Part shown: piece after piece, positions 1-7,653 of the stretch
Layout of the letters: every line of letters starts with the position of its first letter
Position numbering within the stretch: position 1 is the stretch's first letter
Source: Pontibacter burrus
GTDB taxonomy: Bacteria; Bacteroidota; Bacteroidia; Cytophagales; Hymenobacteraceae
Length of the DNA stretch: 64,000 nucleotides
Assembly: GCF_010686685.1 (NCBI RefSeq)
Contig: NZ_JAAGWD010000001.1
Coordinates: 930,001-994,000 of the forward strand
Reading direction: 5' to 3'
Translations under genes and position numbers: made by a program
Notes under the pieces: generated by a model
What the model saw: the letters and a program-made list of their open reading frames with translations, nothing else
What the model was told of the DNA's origin: nothing
Database searches by the model: none

Positions 1-501
1 GGTGGTTCGATGGGATCGGTGGTAGGAGAGAAGATAGCCCGTGCTATTGACCATGCCCGCCAAACACGCACTCCGTTTATGATGATCTCAAAATCGGGTG
101 GTGCACGTATGATGGAAGCTGGTTTCTCATTGATGCAGATGGCGAAAACGTCGGCTAAGCTGGCACAGTTGTCTGAAGAAGGCCTGCCATATATCTCGAT
201 GCTGACAGACCCGACTACGGGTGGTGTAACGGCATCTTACGCCATGCTGGGCGATTTTAACATTGCAGAGCCGGGCGCACTTATTGGTTTTGCCGGCCCG
301 CGTGTAATTAAAGAAACTATAGGTAAAGATCTGCCTAAAGGCTTCCAGAGTGCTGAGTTTGTATTGGAGCACGGCTTCCTTGATTTTATAGTTGACCGCA
401 AAGAGCTGAAGCAGAAACTGACAGACCTGTTGAGCATGATCAGCCAGCCAGCAGCTGAACCTGAAAAAGTAAAAACCAAGAAAGCTACCAAAGCATCTTA
501 A
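1..501 (+). CDS. accD: Acetyl-CoA carboxylase carboxyltransferase beta subunit, 3' part
   Basis: This is the C-terminal 166 residues of AccD, open at the left edge of the window. AccD pairs with AccA to move the carboxyl group from carboxybiotin to acetyl-CoA, making malonyl-CoA for fatty acid synthesis in the cytoplasm. Visible carboxyltransferase (crotonase-fold) motifs are [21 protein letters not shown] and [14 protein letters not shown]. The N-terminal zinc finger would lie outside the window. The protein ends in a short Lys-rich tail. A strong terminator follows 20 bases after the stop. The family call is secure; only the 5' part is missing. Confidence 0.96.
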   Translation, partial: GGSMGSVVGEKIARAIDHARQTRTPFMMISKSGGARMMEAGFSLMQMAKTSAKLAQLSEEGLPYISMLTDPTTGGVTASYAMLGDFNIAEPGALIGFAGPRVIKETIGKDLPKGFQSAEFVLEHGFLDFIVDRKELKQKLTDLLSMISQPAAEPEKVKTKKATKAS

Positions 502-520
502 GGATAAATATAATTTTTCT

Positions 521-556
521 AAAGCCTGCTTCCAGCACTTGGTGGCAGGCTTTTTT
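521..556 (+). terminator. Intrinsic terminator after accD
   Basis: A 9-bp perfect stem, AAAGCCTGC (521-529) with GCAGGCTTT (545-553), runs into a T tract. It lies 20 bases past the accD stop. Confidence 0.85.
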
Positions 557-660
557 GTGTTGCAACAACTCTTACAATAAGATCTATATATTTATAGAAG
601 TAAATATTATTTTCAGGATACTTGTATTGTTTTAAGGATTCTGGTCGTTTCTGAAAAGTT

Positions 661-681
661 GGCACTTGTATTGCAAGTGCC
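661..681 (+). promoter_or_regulatory. Hairpin in the leader of the first OmpA-like gene
   Basis: GGCACTTG (661-668) and CAAGTGCC (674-681) form a perfect 8-bp stem with a 5-nt loop, 78 bases before the ATG at 759. There is no T tract after it, so it looks like a leader structure or operator rather than a terminator. No TAnnTTTG promoter was found nearby. Confidence 0.45.
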
Positions 682-758
682 TCCGTAGCAAAAGCAAATA
701 AATTTTTATCATTAAGCTATTAAAAACCGTAAACCAACTTTTACCAACTACAAAAAAC

Positions 759-1496
759 ATGAAAGCTTTAAAATTATCTCTGACATCATTTTTGGCTGCT
801 GCCATGCTCTTTACATCATGCCAGAGCACACGCCCTGTAGCTGATAACTCGGGATCAACAACTCAGACAACTCAGACCGGCGATAAAAAAGGAATGAACA
901 AGACCACGAAAGGTGGTATTATAGGTGCTGGTTCTGGTGCCGTAATCGGTGGTATTATTGGTAACAGAATGGGCAACACTGCTGCCGGCGCTATAGTTGG
1001 TGCTGCTGTAGGTGGTGCAACAGGTGCTGTTATTGGCCGCCGTATGGACAAGCAAGCTGCTGAACTGGAGAAGAGCATGGAGAATGCGAACGTAGAGCGT
1101 GTAGGCGAAGCAATCCGTATCAATTTTGACTCTGGTATCCTGTTCGCTACTAACTCTGCTGAGCTGAGCGCATCTGCTAAAAAGGACATTGCCAAACTCG
1201 CGCAAACCTTGAAAGAGTACGAAGGTACTAACGTAATTATTGAAGGCCACACCGACAACACCGGTAGCTATGAGCTTAACCAGAAGCTGTCTGAGCGTCG
1301 TGCCCAGTCTGTGCTTAACTATGCCAGAAGCTTGGGTGTAGATGCTTCGCGTTTACAGGCAAAAGGCTATAGCTACGACCAGCCAATTGCTGATAACACT
1401 ACTGTAGAAGGCCGTTCGCAGAACCGTCGTGTAGAGATCATCATTATTGCGAATGATGAAATGAAAAAGGCTGCTGAAAGTGGTCAGCTGAAGTAA
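759..1496 (+). CDS. Glycine-zipper / OmpA-family lipoprotein (copy 1)
   Basis: This is a 245-aa outer-membrane lipoprotein. It has a signal peptide with the lipobox FTSC (Cys21), a polar linker, a glycine-zipper segment (about residues 51-95, GxxxG-rich, ending GRRMDKQAAEL) and an OmpA-like peptidoglycan-binding domain (about 118-230; EGHTDNTGS, LSERRA, NRRVEI). OmpA domains of this kind anchor the outer membrane to peptidoglycan, and the layout resembles YiaD-type proteins. A close paralogue follows 312 bases downstream. The two share the zipper and OmpA domains but differ in the linker after the lipid-modified Cys. A terminator follows the stop, so the copies are probably transcribed separately. 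The exact role is unknown. Confidence 0.9.
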   Translation: MKALKLSLTSFLAAAMLFTSCQSTRPVADNSGSTTQTTQTGDKKGMNKTTKGGIIGAGSGAVIGGIIGNRMGNTAAGAIVGAAVGGATGAVIGRRMDKQAAELEKSMENANVERVGEAIRINFDSGILFATNSAELSASAKKDIAKLAQTLKEYEGTNVIIEGHTDNTGSYELNQKLSERRAQSVLNYARSLGVDASRLQAKGYSYDQPIADNTTVEGRSQNRRVEIIIIANDEMKKAAESGQLK

Positions 1497-1517
1497 TAAC
1501 TGTTTAGAAAAGTAAGA

Positions 1518-1551
1518 AATGCCCGTCAGCTTCGGTTGGCGGGCATTTTTG
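1518..1551 (+). terminator. Intrinsic terminator after OmpA-like copy 1
   Basis: The stem AATGCCCGTCA / TTGGCGGGCATT (about 1519-1546) has a short TTCGG-type loop and is followed by TTTTTGTTTT. Confidence 0.85.
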
Positions 1552-1691
1552 TTTTAAAGGCGGATATGTTGTGTAATGATGCTTTAGCTTTTTTTAAAAA
1601 CCTGTGAAATATATTAGACGTTAATGTATACTATAAAAACTATATAAAAAGATGATAATCAGTAAACTATAGAAAAATAGCCTATAGTTGG

Positions 1692-1781
1692 GTTCAGGAT
1701 TAGCAAAGAAAGCGGTGCAAAATCCTGAACATTTTTTGAAAGAAACAGTAATAAGCACTTGAATTTGAATCCTGAGGATTC
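1692..1781 (+). promoter_or_regulatory. Attenuator-like leader of the second OmpA-like gene
   Basis: The 312-base gap before the second OmpA gene holds three related arms. GTTCAGGATT (1692-1701) can pair perfectly with AATCCTGAAC (1721-1730), which is followed by a run of six T (1732-1737) as in a terminator. The same AATCCTGA occurs again at 1768-1775, inside the small hairpin GAATCC-TGA-GGATTC (1767-1781). The first arm could therefore pair with either copy, as in an attenuator. Two CTATAG motifs lie just upstream (about 1668 and 1682). The mechanism is inference; the dyads are seen directly. Confidence 0.4.
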
Positions 1782-1808
1782 GTAACACAGACCAAAAGAA
1801 TAAGACAT

Positions 1809-2474
1809 ATGAAAAGATTGAGAATTTATTTATCGTTGCTGGTAGTAGTTGGTTTACTAATTACCGGATGTAATGCCAGCAAAACAGTTAAGGGTGGTGC
1901 TATTGGTGCCGGTTCCGGTGCTGTAGTAGGTGGTGTAATTGGTAAAGCTGCCGGTAACACAGCTGCGGGTGCCATTATAGGTGCTGCCGTGGGTGGGACT
2001 GCCGGTGCCCTGATTGGCCGCCATATGGACAAGCAGGCTGCAGAACTGCAGCGCGACCTTGAAAATGCTAAAGTTGAGCGTGTAGGCGAGGGTATCAAAA
2101 TTACATTTAACTCCGGTATCCTGTTTGCCACTAACTCTTCAGACTTGCAATCTAACGCCAGAACCGAGATTACACAGCTGGCCCAAACCCTGCAGAAATA
2201 TCCTGACACCAACATCCTGATTGAAGGCCATACAGACAATACAGGTGCCCGTGACTTGAACCAGCGTTTATCAGAGCGTCGTGCCGAGTCTGTTTCTAAC
2301 TTCTTGTCTCAGCAGGGAGTAGCCCGCAACCGTATGACTACACAAGGCTATGCCTTTGACCAGCCAGTTGCTGATAACTCAACAGCAGCCGGTCGTCAGC
2401 AGAACCGCCGTGTGGAGATTGCCATTTTCGCGAACGAAAAGATGAAAAAAGCCGCAGAACGCGGTGAGCTATAG
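1809..2474 (+). CDS. Glycine-zipper / OmpA-family lipoprotein (copy 2)
   Basis: This 221-aa paralogue of the preceding gene has a signal peptide with lipobox ITGC (Cys21). A glycine zipper (about residues 29-71) starts almost directly after the lipidated Cys, and an OmpA-like domain follows (about 95-205; EGHTDNTGA, LSERRAES, NRRVEI). It lacks the Thr/Gln-rich linker of copy 1, so the peptidoglycan-binding domain would sit closer to the membrane. The two genes look like a tandem duplication that has since diverged. The leader carries an attenuator-like structure and a terminator follows the stop. The expected role is envelope integrity. Confidence 0.9.
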   Translation: MKRLRIYLSLLVVVGLLITGCNASKTVKGGAIGAGSGAVVGGVIGKAAGNTAAGAIIGAAVGGTAGALIGRHMDKQAAELQRDLENAKVERVGEGIKITFNSGILFATNSSDLQSNARTEITQLAQTLQKYPDTNILIEGHTDNTGARDLNQRLSERRAESVSNFLSQQGVARNRMTTQGYAFDQPVADNSTAAGRQQNRRVEIAIFANEKMKKAAERGEL

Positions 2475-2505
2475 TGTAAATTAAAAGTGTGATTAGTTGA
2501 TTTTT

Positions 2506-2536
2506 CAGCCGTACCCTTGGGTGCGGCTGTTTTTTG
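2506..2536 (+). terminator. Intrinsic terminator after OmpA-like copy 2
   Basis: The stem CAGCCGTACC / GGTGCGGCTG (2506-2529, one mismatched position) is followed by seven T. Confidence 0.8.
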
Positions 2537-2546
2537 TACCCTACCT

Positions 2547-2678
2547 ATGAAACGATACTTAAAAATGGCTTTACTGAGCGCCGGTATTGTACTGGTTGCA
2601 AGTGCCTGCGAACGTTTTACCCAATTCAACCCTATACAAAAGCAGAAAACGACACTCCTGCCAGCCTTTCTGAAGTAA
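2547..2678 (+). CDS. Small putative lipoprotein, 43 aa
   Basis: This short open frame starts at ATG 2547, eleven bases after the T run of the preceding terminator, and ends with TAA at 2676. The product begins MKRYLK, followed by a hydrophobic stretch and a lipobox ending VASAC (Cys21). A 22-residue basic and polar tail rich in Lys and Gln follows. This layout of charged n-region, hydrophobic h-region and lipobox is unlikely by chance. It could be a small entericidin-like outer-membrane lipoprotein, but I recognise no family. It might instead be the remnant of a longer gene, since the composite repeat element starts about 100 bases downstream. Confidence 0.5.
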   Translation: MKRYLKMALLSAGIVLVASACERFTQFNPIQKQKTTLLPAFLK

Positions 2679-2784
2679 GTGTTTGTGCAGTTATTTCTGG
2701 CTGAGCCGCAGATTAATTAGGATTATTTGGATTATTTGGATTAAGGCCGTTGCTATAGTTGAGGCTATAGTTTTATAGTTCCTG

Positions 2785-3313
2785 TTGGTCCAACCACCCC
2801 GTTATCCCCTCCTTGTCTAAGGCGGGGAACTCTGTCTTTGCTATAGTAGGTTCTTTTAGTTTTATAGTTAGCATTTTAACCCACCGCTAACCCCTCCCGA
2901 GAGGGGAATTTCGGCTATAGTTATAGTTTAGGTTATCGTGCTAAAGTTACACACCAAGAGCAGGGCAGGTTTACTTGGCCCCACGAAAATATGACCATGG
3001 AAGGGCGACAGAACTATAGCTCTTGAACAAACTATAGGTTAGCTATCGAAAGATGTCAGTCTTTGGGTTGAGCGCCTTGTAGATTTCTGGTGCCGTTAGG
3101 CATTGCGACGATAGGAGCAAAAGAAATGTACGCAGCGCGATGCCCGAATACGGGGCCTCGCGGCCGTGAGCGCACCAAAGCAACTATAAAACGATAGGTG
3201 AGTAGAGCTCCCAGGATCAGAGGTAACTATAACACAAACTGCTCGTGGCAAGTGGCAACTATAGTTAGCTAGAGGGCAAATAAGATGTCTCGACTAACGC
3301 TCGACATGACAAT
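2785..3313 (+). repeat. Composite intergenic repeat element, locus A
   Basis: The 640-base gap between the small lipoprotein and the YjdF-like gene has no credible gene and is filled by a modular repeat. Modules in order: F1, a C-rich/G-rich hairpin (2785-2834; CCTCCTTG then GGCGGGGAAC); F2, a related hairpin (2877-2914; CCCCTCCCGAGAGGGG core); F3 (about 2947-3014), a diverged copy; F4 (about 3028-3255; GTCTTTGGGTTGAGCGCC near its start, GGGGCCTCGCGGCCGTGAGC in its centre); F6 (3281-3313; GATGTCTCGAC, CTCGACATGAC). CTATAG motifs stand between modules; I counted eight in 2701-3320. The same modules recur at 38.1, 49.2 and, inverted, 16.2-16.8 kb. F5 is absent here. An AT-rich triplication (GGATTATTTGGATTATTTGG) precedes it at about 2719. 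Confidence 0.85.
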
Positions 3314-3320
3314 AGAGAAA

Positions 3321-3968
3321 CTATAGACGCTTCTTTCTATTGTGGAGCAAAAACACAATCGACATTGTGATCATACTCCCCAGCAAACCTAAAGCAATAT
3401 CCTTCTGCGCGTCCCAGATATCTCCCTGCATTCCTAAAAAGTCCATAGCCTGCTCGTTGCCCTTGTAAAGTAAATCAGCTACAGCCCACTCTATCAACTC
3501 ATATAATGCGCCCAGCGAGAGCACAAATTCTATGGGTAGCAGGTAACTTAGGGAACGTTTCACCTTAAGGCCGCGCACCAGCACATCGTGCATAGGGTAG
3601 GAGAGCAGCAAACCAAAACCGAAATGCACCATCCGGTCGTAGTGGTTGCGGTTCAGGTTGAACTGTTGTTTAAGCCATTCGCCGACGGGAGCGTCAGGGT
3701 ACTGATACTGGCTGCCGTACACATGCAGAAGCAGAAACAGGAAGATGAAAGTATAGCTGGTATCGGAGAAGCGGAAAATGTTGTAGAAGGCCACCAGGCA
3801 GATGAGCAGCGACAAGGTAAGCAGGTTTTCAGTAGCCCAGTTGAGCAGGTCAGGTGTTGTAATAGCTGAATAAACCCAATAAATCAGAAACAGCGCCATA
3901 TACGCAACATGAAGCGGCCTTTGCAGAAATGGCTTCCGGGTGATGTGTTGTCTAGAGGTTATGGGCAT
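3321..3968 (-). CDS. YjdF-like inner-membrane protein (DUF2238)
   Basis: This 215-aa polytopic membrane protein has about six hydrophobic segments and the family signatures HYDRMVHFGFG, ALYELIEW and GDIWDAQKD, which place conserved His, Asp, Glu and Trp near the membrane face. It resembles the DUF2238/YjdF family, whose function is not established. It is convergent with the OmpA/lipoprotein cluster, and its 3' end abuts composite repeat locus A. No operon partner is visible. The family call is firm and the function is open. Confidence 0.85.
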   Translation of the reverse strand: MPITSRQHITRKPFLQRPLHVAYMALFLIYWVYSAITTPDLLNWATENLLTLSLLICLVAFYNIFRFSDTSYTFIFLFLLLHVYGSQYQYPDAPVGEWLKQQFNLNRNHYDRMVHFGFGLLLSYPMHDVLVRGLKVKRSLSYLLPIEFVLSLGALYELIEWAVADLLYKGNEQAMDFLGMQGDIWDAQKDIALGLLGSMITMSIVFLLHNRKKRL

Positions 3969-4016
3969 ATCAGAAACTGTTACAGCTTTTTGAAGTCTTA
4001 AAAACTAATACACCTG

Positions 4017-4050
4017 TTTTCTTAAAATTGATACAGGGCGTGTATCTTTG
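4017..4050 (+). promoter_or_regulatory. Candidate promoter of the PhoD-like gene
   Basis: TATCTTTG (4043-4050) matches the Bacteroidota -7 box TAnnTTTG, with a poor TTTT -33 element 22 bases upstream. It lies inside the open frame that extends upstream of ATG 4088, which supports choosing the internal start. Confidence 0.4.
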
Positions 4051-4087
4051 GCAAAAATTAACCTATTCTGAATTAAACCAGAAGACC

Positions 4088-5410
4088 ATGACATTACGAT
4101 TACTGGCAGCATTATACTTTGTGTGTGTAAGCTTTACGGCAGCAGCACAGGAAAAATTTTTGCAATCGGGACCGATGGTAGGCTACTCCGAAATGCGTGA
4201 AGTAAAACTATGGGTGCAGACAAAAGAGGCAGCCAAAGTAAAAATAAAATACTGGGCCAAAGACGAACCCGCAAAAGTATTTACTACTGCTGAGGTGCGT
4301 ACCGAGGCTGACAATGCCTTTGCCACGCATTTAGTTGCAGATCAGGTAAACTATGGCAAGAAGTATAGTTATGAACTTTATATCAACAACAAGAAAGTAA
4401 AGCGCAATTATCTTTTAGAGTTTCAGACGCAGGATTTGTGGCAGCACCGCAAAGATGCCCCGGATTTCAGTTTTGCTGTGGGCAGCTGCTTTTATGTAAA
4501 CGACCCGCATTACGACCGTCCGGGCAAACCGTATGGCAGCACCAGCTTCGAGATCCTGACCTCGATACACCAGAAAAAACCGGACTTTATGCTCTGGATT
4601 GGCGACAATACCTACCTGCGTGAACCAGACTGGAACAGCAAAACAGGAATACAATACCGCTACACGCATACCCGCTCGGTGCCAGAGTTACAGCCGCTAC
4701 TGGGCTCGGTGCACAACTATGCCATCTGGGACGACCACGATTACGGCCCCAACAACGCTGACCGTAGCTTCTGGGAGAAAAACCTGACTTCGGAAGCTTT
4801 CAAGACTTTCTGGGCTAACCCAAACTATATTTTCGACAATGGAGCCATTACCGGCACTTTCCAGTGGAACGATGTACAGTTCTTTATGATGGATGACCGC
4901 TGGTTTAAAAGCCCGAACAGCCGCACTACTGACAAAGCTTATTTAGGCGAAGAACAGCTGAACTGGCTGATAGATGCGCTGCATGCAAGCCCGGCTACCT
5001 TTAAGGTGATTTGTGTGGGCGGGCAGGTACTAAACCCGGCTGCCGTTAAGGAAAACTATAGCAACCACCCCGAAGAGCGCCAGAAACTACTGGACGCCAT
5101 TGCACAGGCAAAAATTAAAGGTGTGATCTTTATGGATGGCGACCGCCACTTTACAGAACTCACCAAACTGGAGCGCCCTGGCACTTACCCGCTTTACGAT
5201 TTCACGGTATCGCCGCTTACTGCCGGTATTTCTAACCCAAGGGATGAAGCCAACACACTGCGTGTGCCGGGTACGCTGGTGCAGGAGCACAACTTTGCTA
5301 TAGTTAGTGTGCATGGGCCGGCCAAAGAGCGCGCTTTTAAAGTAACAATTTACAACGCAAAAGGAGCTGAGATCTGGACGCGGGAAGTGAAAGCATCGGA
5401 GTTGCAGTAA
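4088..5410 (+). CDS. PhoD-like alkaline phosphatase, secreted
   Basis: This 440-aa secreted phosphodiesterase/phosphatase is of the metallophos/PhoD type. The frame is open from 4028, but the Met at 4088 begins a clear signal peptide (MTLRLLAALY to AAAQ), and a promoter-like box lies between the two candidate starts. A fibronectin-like N-terminal domain (about 25-115) precedes the metallophosphatase core: VGSCFYVND (131-139), WIGDNTY (170-176), WDDHDYGPNN (214-223) and MDGDRHFTEL (349-358), which supply Asp, Asn and His metal ligands. PhoD enzymes release phosphate from phosphodiesters and monoesters outside the cytoplasm. The gene stands alone. Two AACTATAG motifs lie just after the stop. 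Confidence 0.9.
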   Translation: MTLRLLAALYFVCVSFTAAAQEKFLQSGPMVGYSEMREVKLWVQTKEAAKVKIKYWAKDEPAKVFTTAEVRTEADNAFATHLVADQVNYGKKYSYELYINNKKVKRNYLLEFQTQDLWQHRKDAPDFSFAVGSCFYVNDPHYDRPGKPYGSTSFEILTSIHQKKPDFMLWIGDNTYLREPDWNSKTGIQYRYTHTRSVPELQPLLGSVHNYAIWDDHDYGPNNADRSFWEKNLTSEAFKTFWANPNYIFDNGAITGTFQWNDVQFFMMDDRWFKSPNSRTTDKAYLGEEQLNWLIDALHASPATFKVICVGGQVLNPAAVKENYSNHPEERQKLLDAIAQAKIKGVIFMDGDRHFTELTKLERPGTYPLYDFTVSPLTAGISNPRDEANTLRVPGTLVQEHNFAIVSVHGPAKERAFKVTIYNAKGAEIWTREVKASELQ

Positions 5411-5466
5411 ACTATAGTTTAAACGTGCTACTATAGCTACCCAGTAACATGCCGGGACACCATTTG

Positions 5467-5514
5467 TAGCTCACACTCGCAGGATGCGAGCGAAGGCAGT
5501 AGGCACCAAGGTAA
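5467..5514 (+). repeat. Short interspersed repeat with CTCGC...GCGAG hairpin
   Basis: GTAGCTCACACTCGC followed by GCGAGCGAAGG recurs at 30571-30616, with an inverted, shorter copy at 30449-30479. The core folds as CTCGC-(A/G)GGA(T/C)-GCGAG. It fills the spacer between the PhoD-like gene and the MBL-fold gene, with CTATAG motifs on both sides. Confidence 0.65.
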
Positions 5515-5542
5515 GAAAGCCCTGTATAGTTCAGGCTATAGT

Positions 5543-6232
5543 TCAAGCCATCAGGCCCGGTTGGTAATGCACTAAGCGGATCGGGTTGTCTGACGGATTT
5601 TTGGTGGGGTCGCAGTGGTAGCCGAATATTTCGTAGTTGCTGATATAAGGCAGTAGTTTCTTGTAAAAAGTATGGCCGGTGTTTTCTGCATTAAACGTGA
5701 TGTCGTGGTACACGCAGGTGCGCATGATTGGCATTTTATCCAGCCGTTCGAACAGTGGCTCGGGCTTGCCCAGATCTCCCGAGTAAACTAATCTGGTTTC
5801 ATCTTCAAACACGAAAGCATAAGTCTGCAGGTTTTCAGAGTGGAGGTTTAGCGTATCGATGGCGCTTATGCCCTCCACCTGCTCCAGGGGTACAAACTCC
5901 GCATATTTATCCGGATCTTTTAGCTGAGGCTCCAGCCAACTACAGAGCTGTTGCTTAAACTGCTCCGACTGGTAAAGGATAACCGGGCGCGGGCTCTTTT
6001 CGATAATGCTTTTGTAGAGAAGCAGTGTGGGAAGGCTACCGATGTGGTCGTTGTGCAGATGCGTTAGCAGGATGTAGCTTACCTTCGAGATCAGGCTTTT
6101 ATGTACCAGTGTCGTAAAAACGGTAAAACCGCAGTCGATCAAAATATTCTTTCCCCTGAAAGAAAGCAGCGCCGCCGAGTTCAGGTAATCAACATCAAAA
6201 GCGCCACCGGTGCCTAGAAATTTTATCTGCAT
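5543..6232 (-). CDS. MBL-fold metallo-hydrolase
   Basis: This 229-aa cytoplasmic metallo-beta-lactamase-fold protein has MQIKFLGTGGAF at its start and the metal-binding motif THLHNDHIG (His58, His60, Asp62, His63). Later ligands are the Asp in YSGDLG and a C-terminal His in GYHCDP. The layout resembles RNase Z / arylsulfatase-like MBL enzymes, but it is shorter than typical RNase Z (about 300 aa) and has no visible RNase Z exosite, so I do not assign tRNA 3' processing. The substrate is unknown. It is convergent with the PhoD-like gene. Confidence 0.8.
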   Translation of the reverse strand: MQIKFLGTGGAFDVDYLNSAALLSFRGKNILIDCGFTVFTTLVHKSLISKVSYILLTHLHNDHIGSLPTLLLYKSIIEKSPRPVILYQSEQFKQQLCSWLEPQLKDPDKYAEFVPLEQVEGISAIDTLNLHSENLQTYAFVFEDETRLVYSGDLGKPEPLFERLDKMPIMRTCVYHDITFNAENTGHTFYKKLLPYISNYEIFGYHCDPTKNPSDNPIRLVHYQPGLMA

Positions 6233-6446
6233 ACGTTCCTGTTTAATACATCTGCTCTGAATTTTGCTTTATCGTATAGCGTATAAACCTGCAAATAGTT
6301 GTACAGAAAGTTCAACTATAGAAGTTGCCCGTTTGCTCTGCCAAACTATAGCTGCGTGCCTGCAAAGCTCTTTTTACAACTATAGCTGCCTGCAAATTAA
6401 CTGAACAGAACGAAAGTGCGTAAGAAAATGTGCAAAACAGAGGCCC

Positions 6447-7154
6447 ATGGATGCACACGAACTACCACCACAGGAAAAAGCTTTGCTTACGCACGAGCTG
6501 CTGAACAAGACCTATAAACGGCTGAAGTTAGAGAAGCGTCGCGACCACATGCACGAGCTTATCTCAACCATGCTCTCACACCGCACAAACCACAAAGACG
6601 AAGAAACGGCATTTTATACCATGATGGAGCGCTTCGGGGATTGGGAGGGCGTTATGAATGCGGATTTTGAAGCCCTGGCCGATGCCATTAAAACCACCCG
6701 CTACCCCGGCCAGAAGGGGCCACAGATACAGGAAACGCTACGGATTATAAAAGCAGAGCGCGGAGAATTTAACATCGATTTTCTGGATGACCTGCCTGTG
6801 CCCGAAGCACTGGCCTGGCTGACCAAACTGCCGGGCGTGGGACCAAAAACAGCAACCTTACTTTTACTCTTTAACTTTCATAAACCGGTAATGCCCGTTG
6901 ATACGCACGTGTTCCGGATAAGCCAGCGCGTGGGGTTGATCGGTGCAAAAGTTACTGCCAATAAGGCCCATGACCTGCTGCTTAAAATGCTCCCCGAAGA
7001 GCCGGTTGAGCTGTTTAACTTTCATGTGCACATGCTGCGCCATGGCCAGCGGGTATGCACGTTTTTCGCGCCTAAATGCGAAGAGTGCGTGCTGCACAAC
7101 ATCTGCAATTATTACGAGGATGTACGGTTTAAGGAAATTGATAAGGCGGCGTAG
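6447..7154 (+). CDS. nth: Endonuclease III-like DNA glycosylase/AP lyase
   Basis: This 235-aa base-excision repair enzyme has the helix-hairpin-helix LPGVGPKTA with the catalytic Lys133, then VDTHVFRIS with Asp152. At the C-terminus is the iron-sulfur motif C-X6-C-X2-C-X5-C (Cys204, 211, 214, 220). All catalytic and cluster residues of bifunctional Nth enzymes are present. The substrate-pocket segment reads MLSHRTN, where E. coli Nth has LSAQATD, so base specificity may differ. The N-terminus carries about 20 extra charged residues. The upstream spacer holds three CTATAG motifs and an AACTATAGTT follows the stop. Confidence 0.92.
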   Translation: MDAHELPPQEKALLTHELLNKTYKRLKLEKRRDHMHELISTMLSHRTNHKDEETAFYTMMERFGDWEGVMNADFEALADAIKTTRYPGQKGPQIQETLRIIKAERGEFNIDFLDDLPVPEALAWLTKLPGVGPKTATLLLLFNFHKPVMPVDTHVFRISQRVGLIGAKVTANKAHDLLLKMLPEEPVELFNFHVHMLRHGQRVCTFFAPKCEECVLHNICNYYEDVRFKEIDKAA

Positions 7155-7172
7155 AGCTCAGGTAAACTATAG

Positions 7173-7556
7173 TTACTCTTTCAGAATTCTGAAGAACAGG
7201 TATGGTGCAAAGGCAACCCATATTGGAATCAGCACCCAAAGGCGGCCTTTAACGATGTTATAGTCTTCGAGCATTTGCGGCCATGTTTTGCCCGACATAT
7301 AGCCCATGCCAAACTCAAAAACCAGTGTCAAAATCAGCCAGAGAGTCCCGATGGTTATGGCTTGCTCCGATGTAGTAGGTGGGTATTTTTTAATTAAAAA
7401 CCAGATATAAACCGCAAAAAGTAACAGGAGTGTGATTGTCGAAATCTGGCGGGCAGCTAGCTCTCCTGTATAGTTCTTATACCACAAGTCTCTCGCTGTG
7501 CCATTTATAACAGCCAGCACAATCATCGGGAACCATAGAAGGAAATATTTGAGCAT
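7173..7556 (-). CDS. Small four-helix membrane protein, unknown
   Basis: The 127-aa product has four predicted membrane segments (about 3-18, 40-56, 66-86 and 105-122). A conserved-looking middle contains TARDLWYKNY and FEFGMGYMSGKTW. I do not recognise the family. It has the look of a small integral membrane protein common in Bacteroidota. It is convergent with nth and is followed upstream by the AT-rich acyltransferase gene on the same strand, with a 98-base gap, so the two may be co-transcribed. Confidence 0.65.
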   Translation of the reverse strand: MLKYFLLWFPMIVLAVINGTARDLWYKNYTGELAARQISTITLLLLFAVYIWFLIKKYPPTTSEQAITIGTLWLILTLVFEFGMGYMSGKTWPQMLEDYNIVKGRLWVLIPIWVAFAPYLFFRILKE

Positions 7557-7653
7557 GAGTTTATAGATTAACCCTCCCGGCTCAGCAAAGGTGGCAATTA
7601 AGAAGATCCATAGTTTTGCTGCCTCCTTTGGTGAGTTGCTATATGTTCAGTTG

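Noticed and set aside
4028..4087. Upstream extension of the PhoD-like gene
   Set aside because: The extension lacks a signal peptide, contains a promoter-like box, and the Met at 4088 starts a clear signal peptide.
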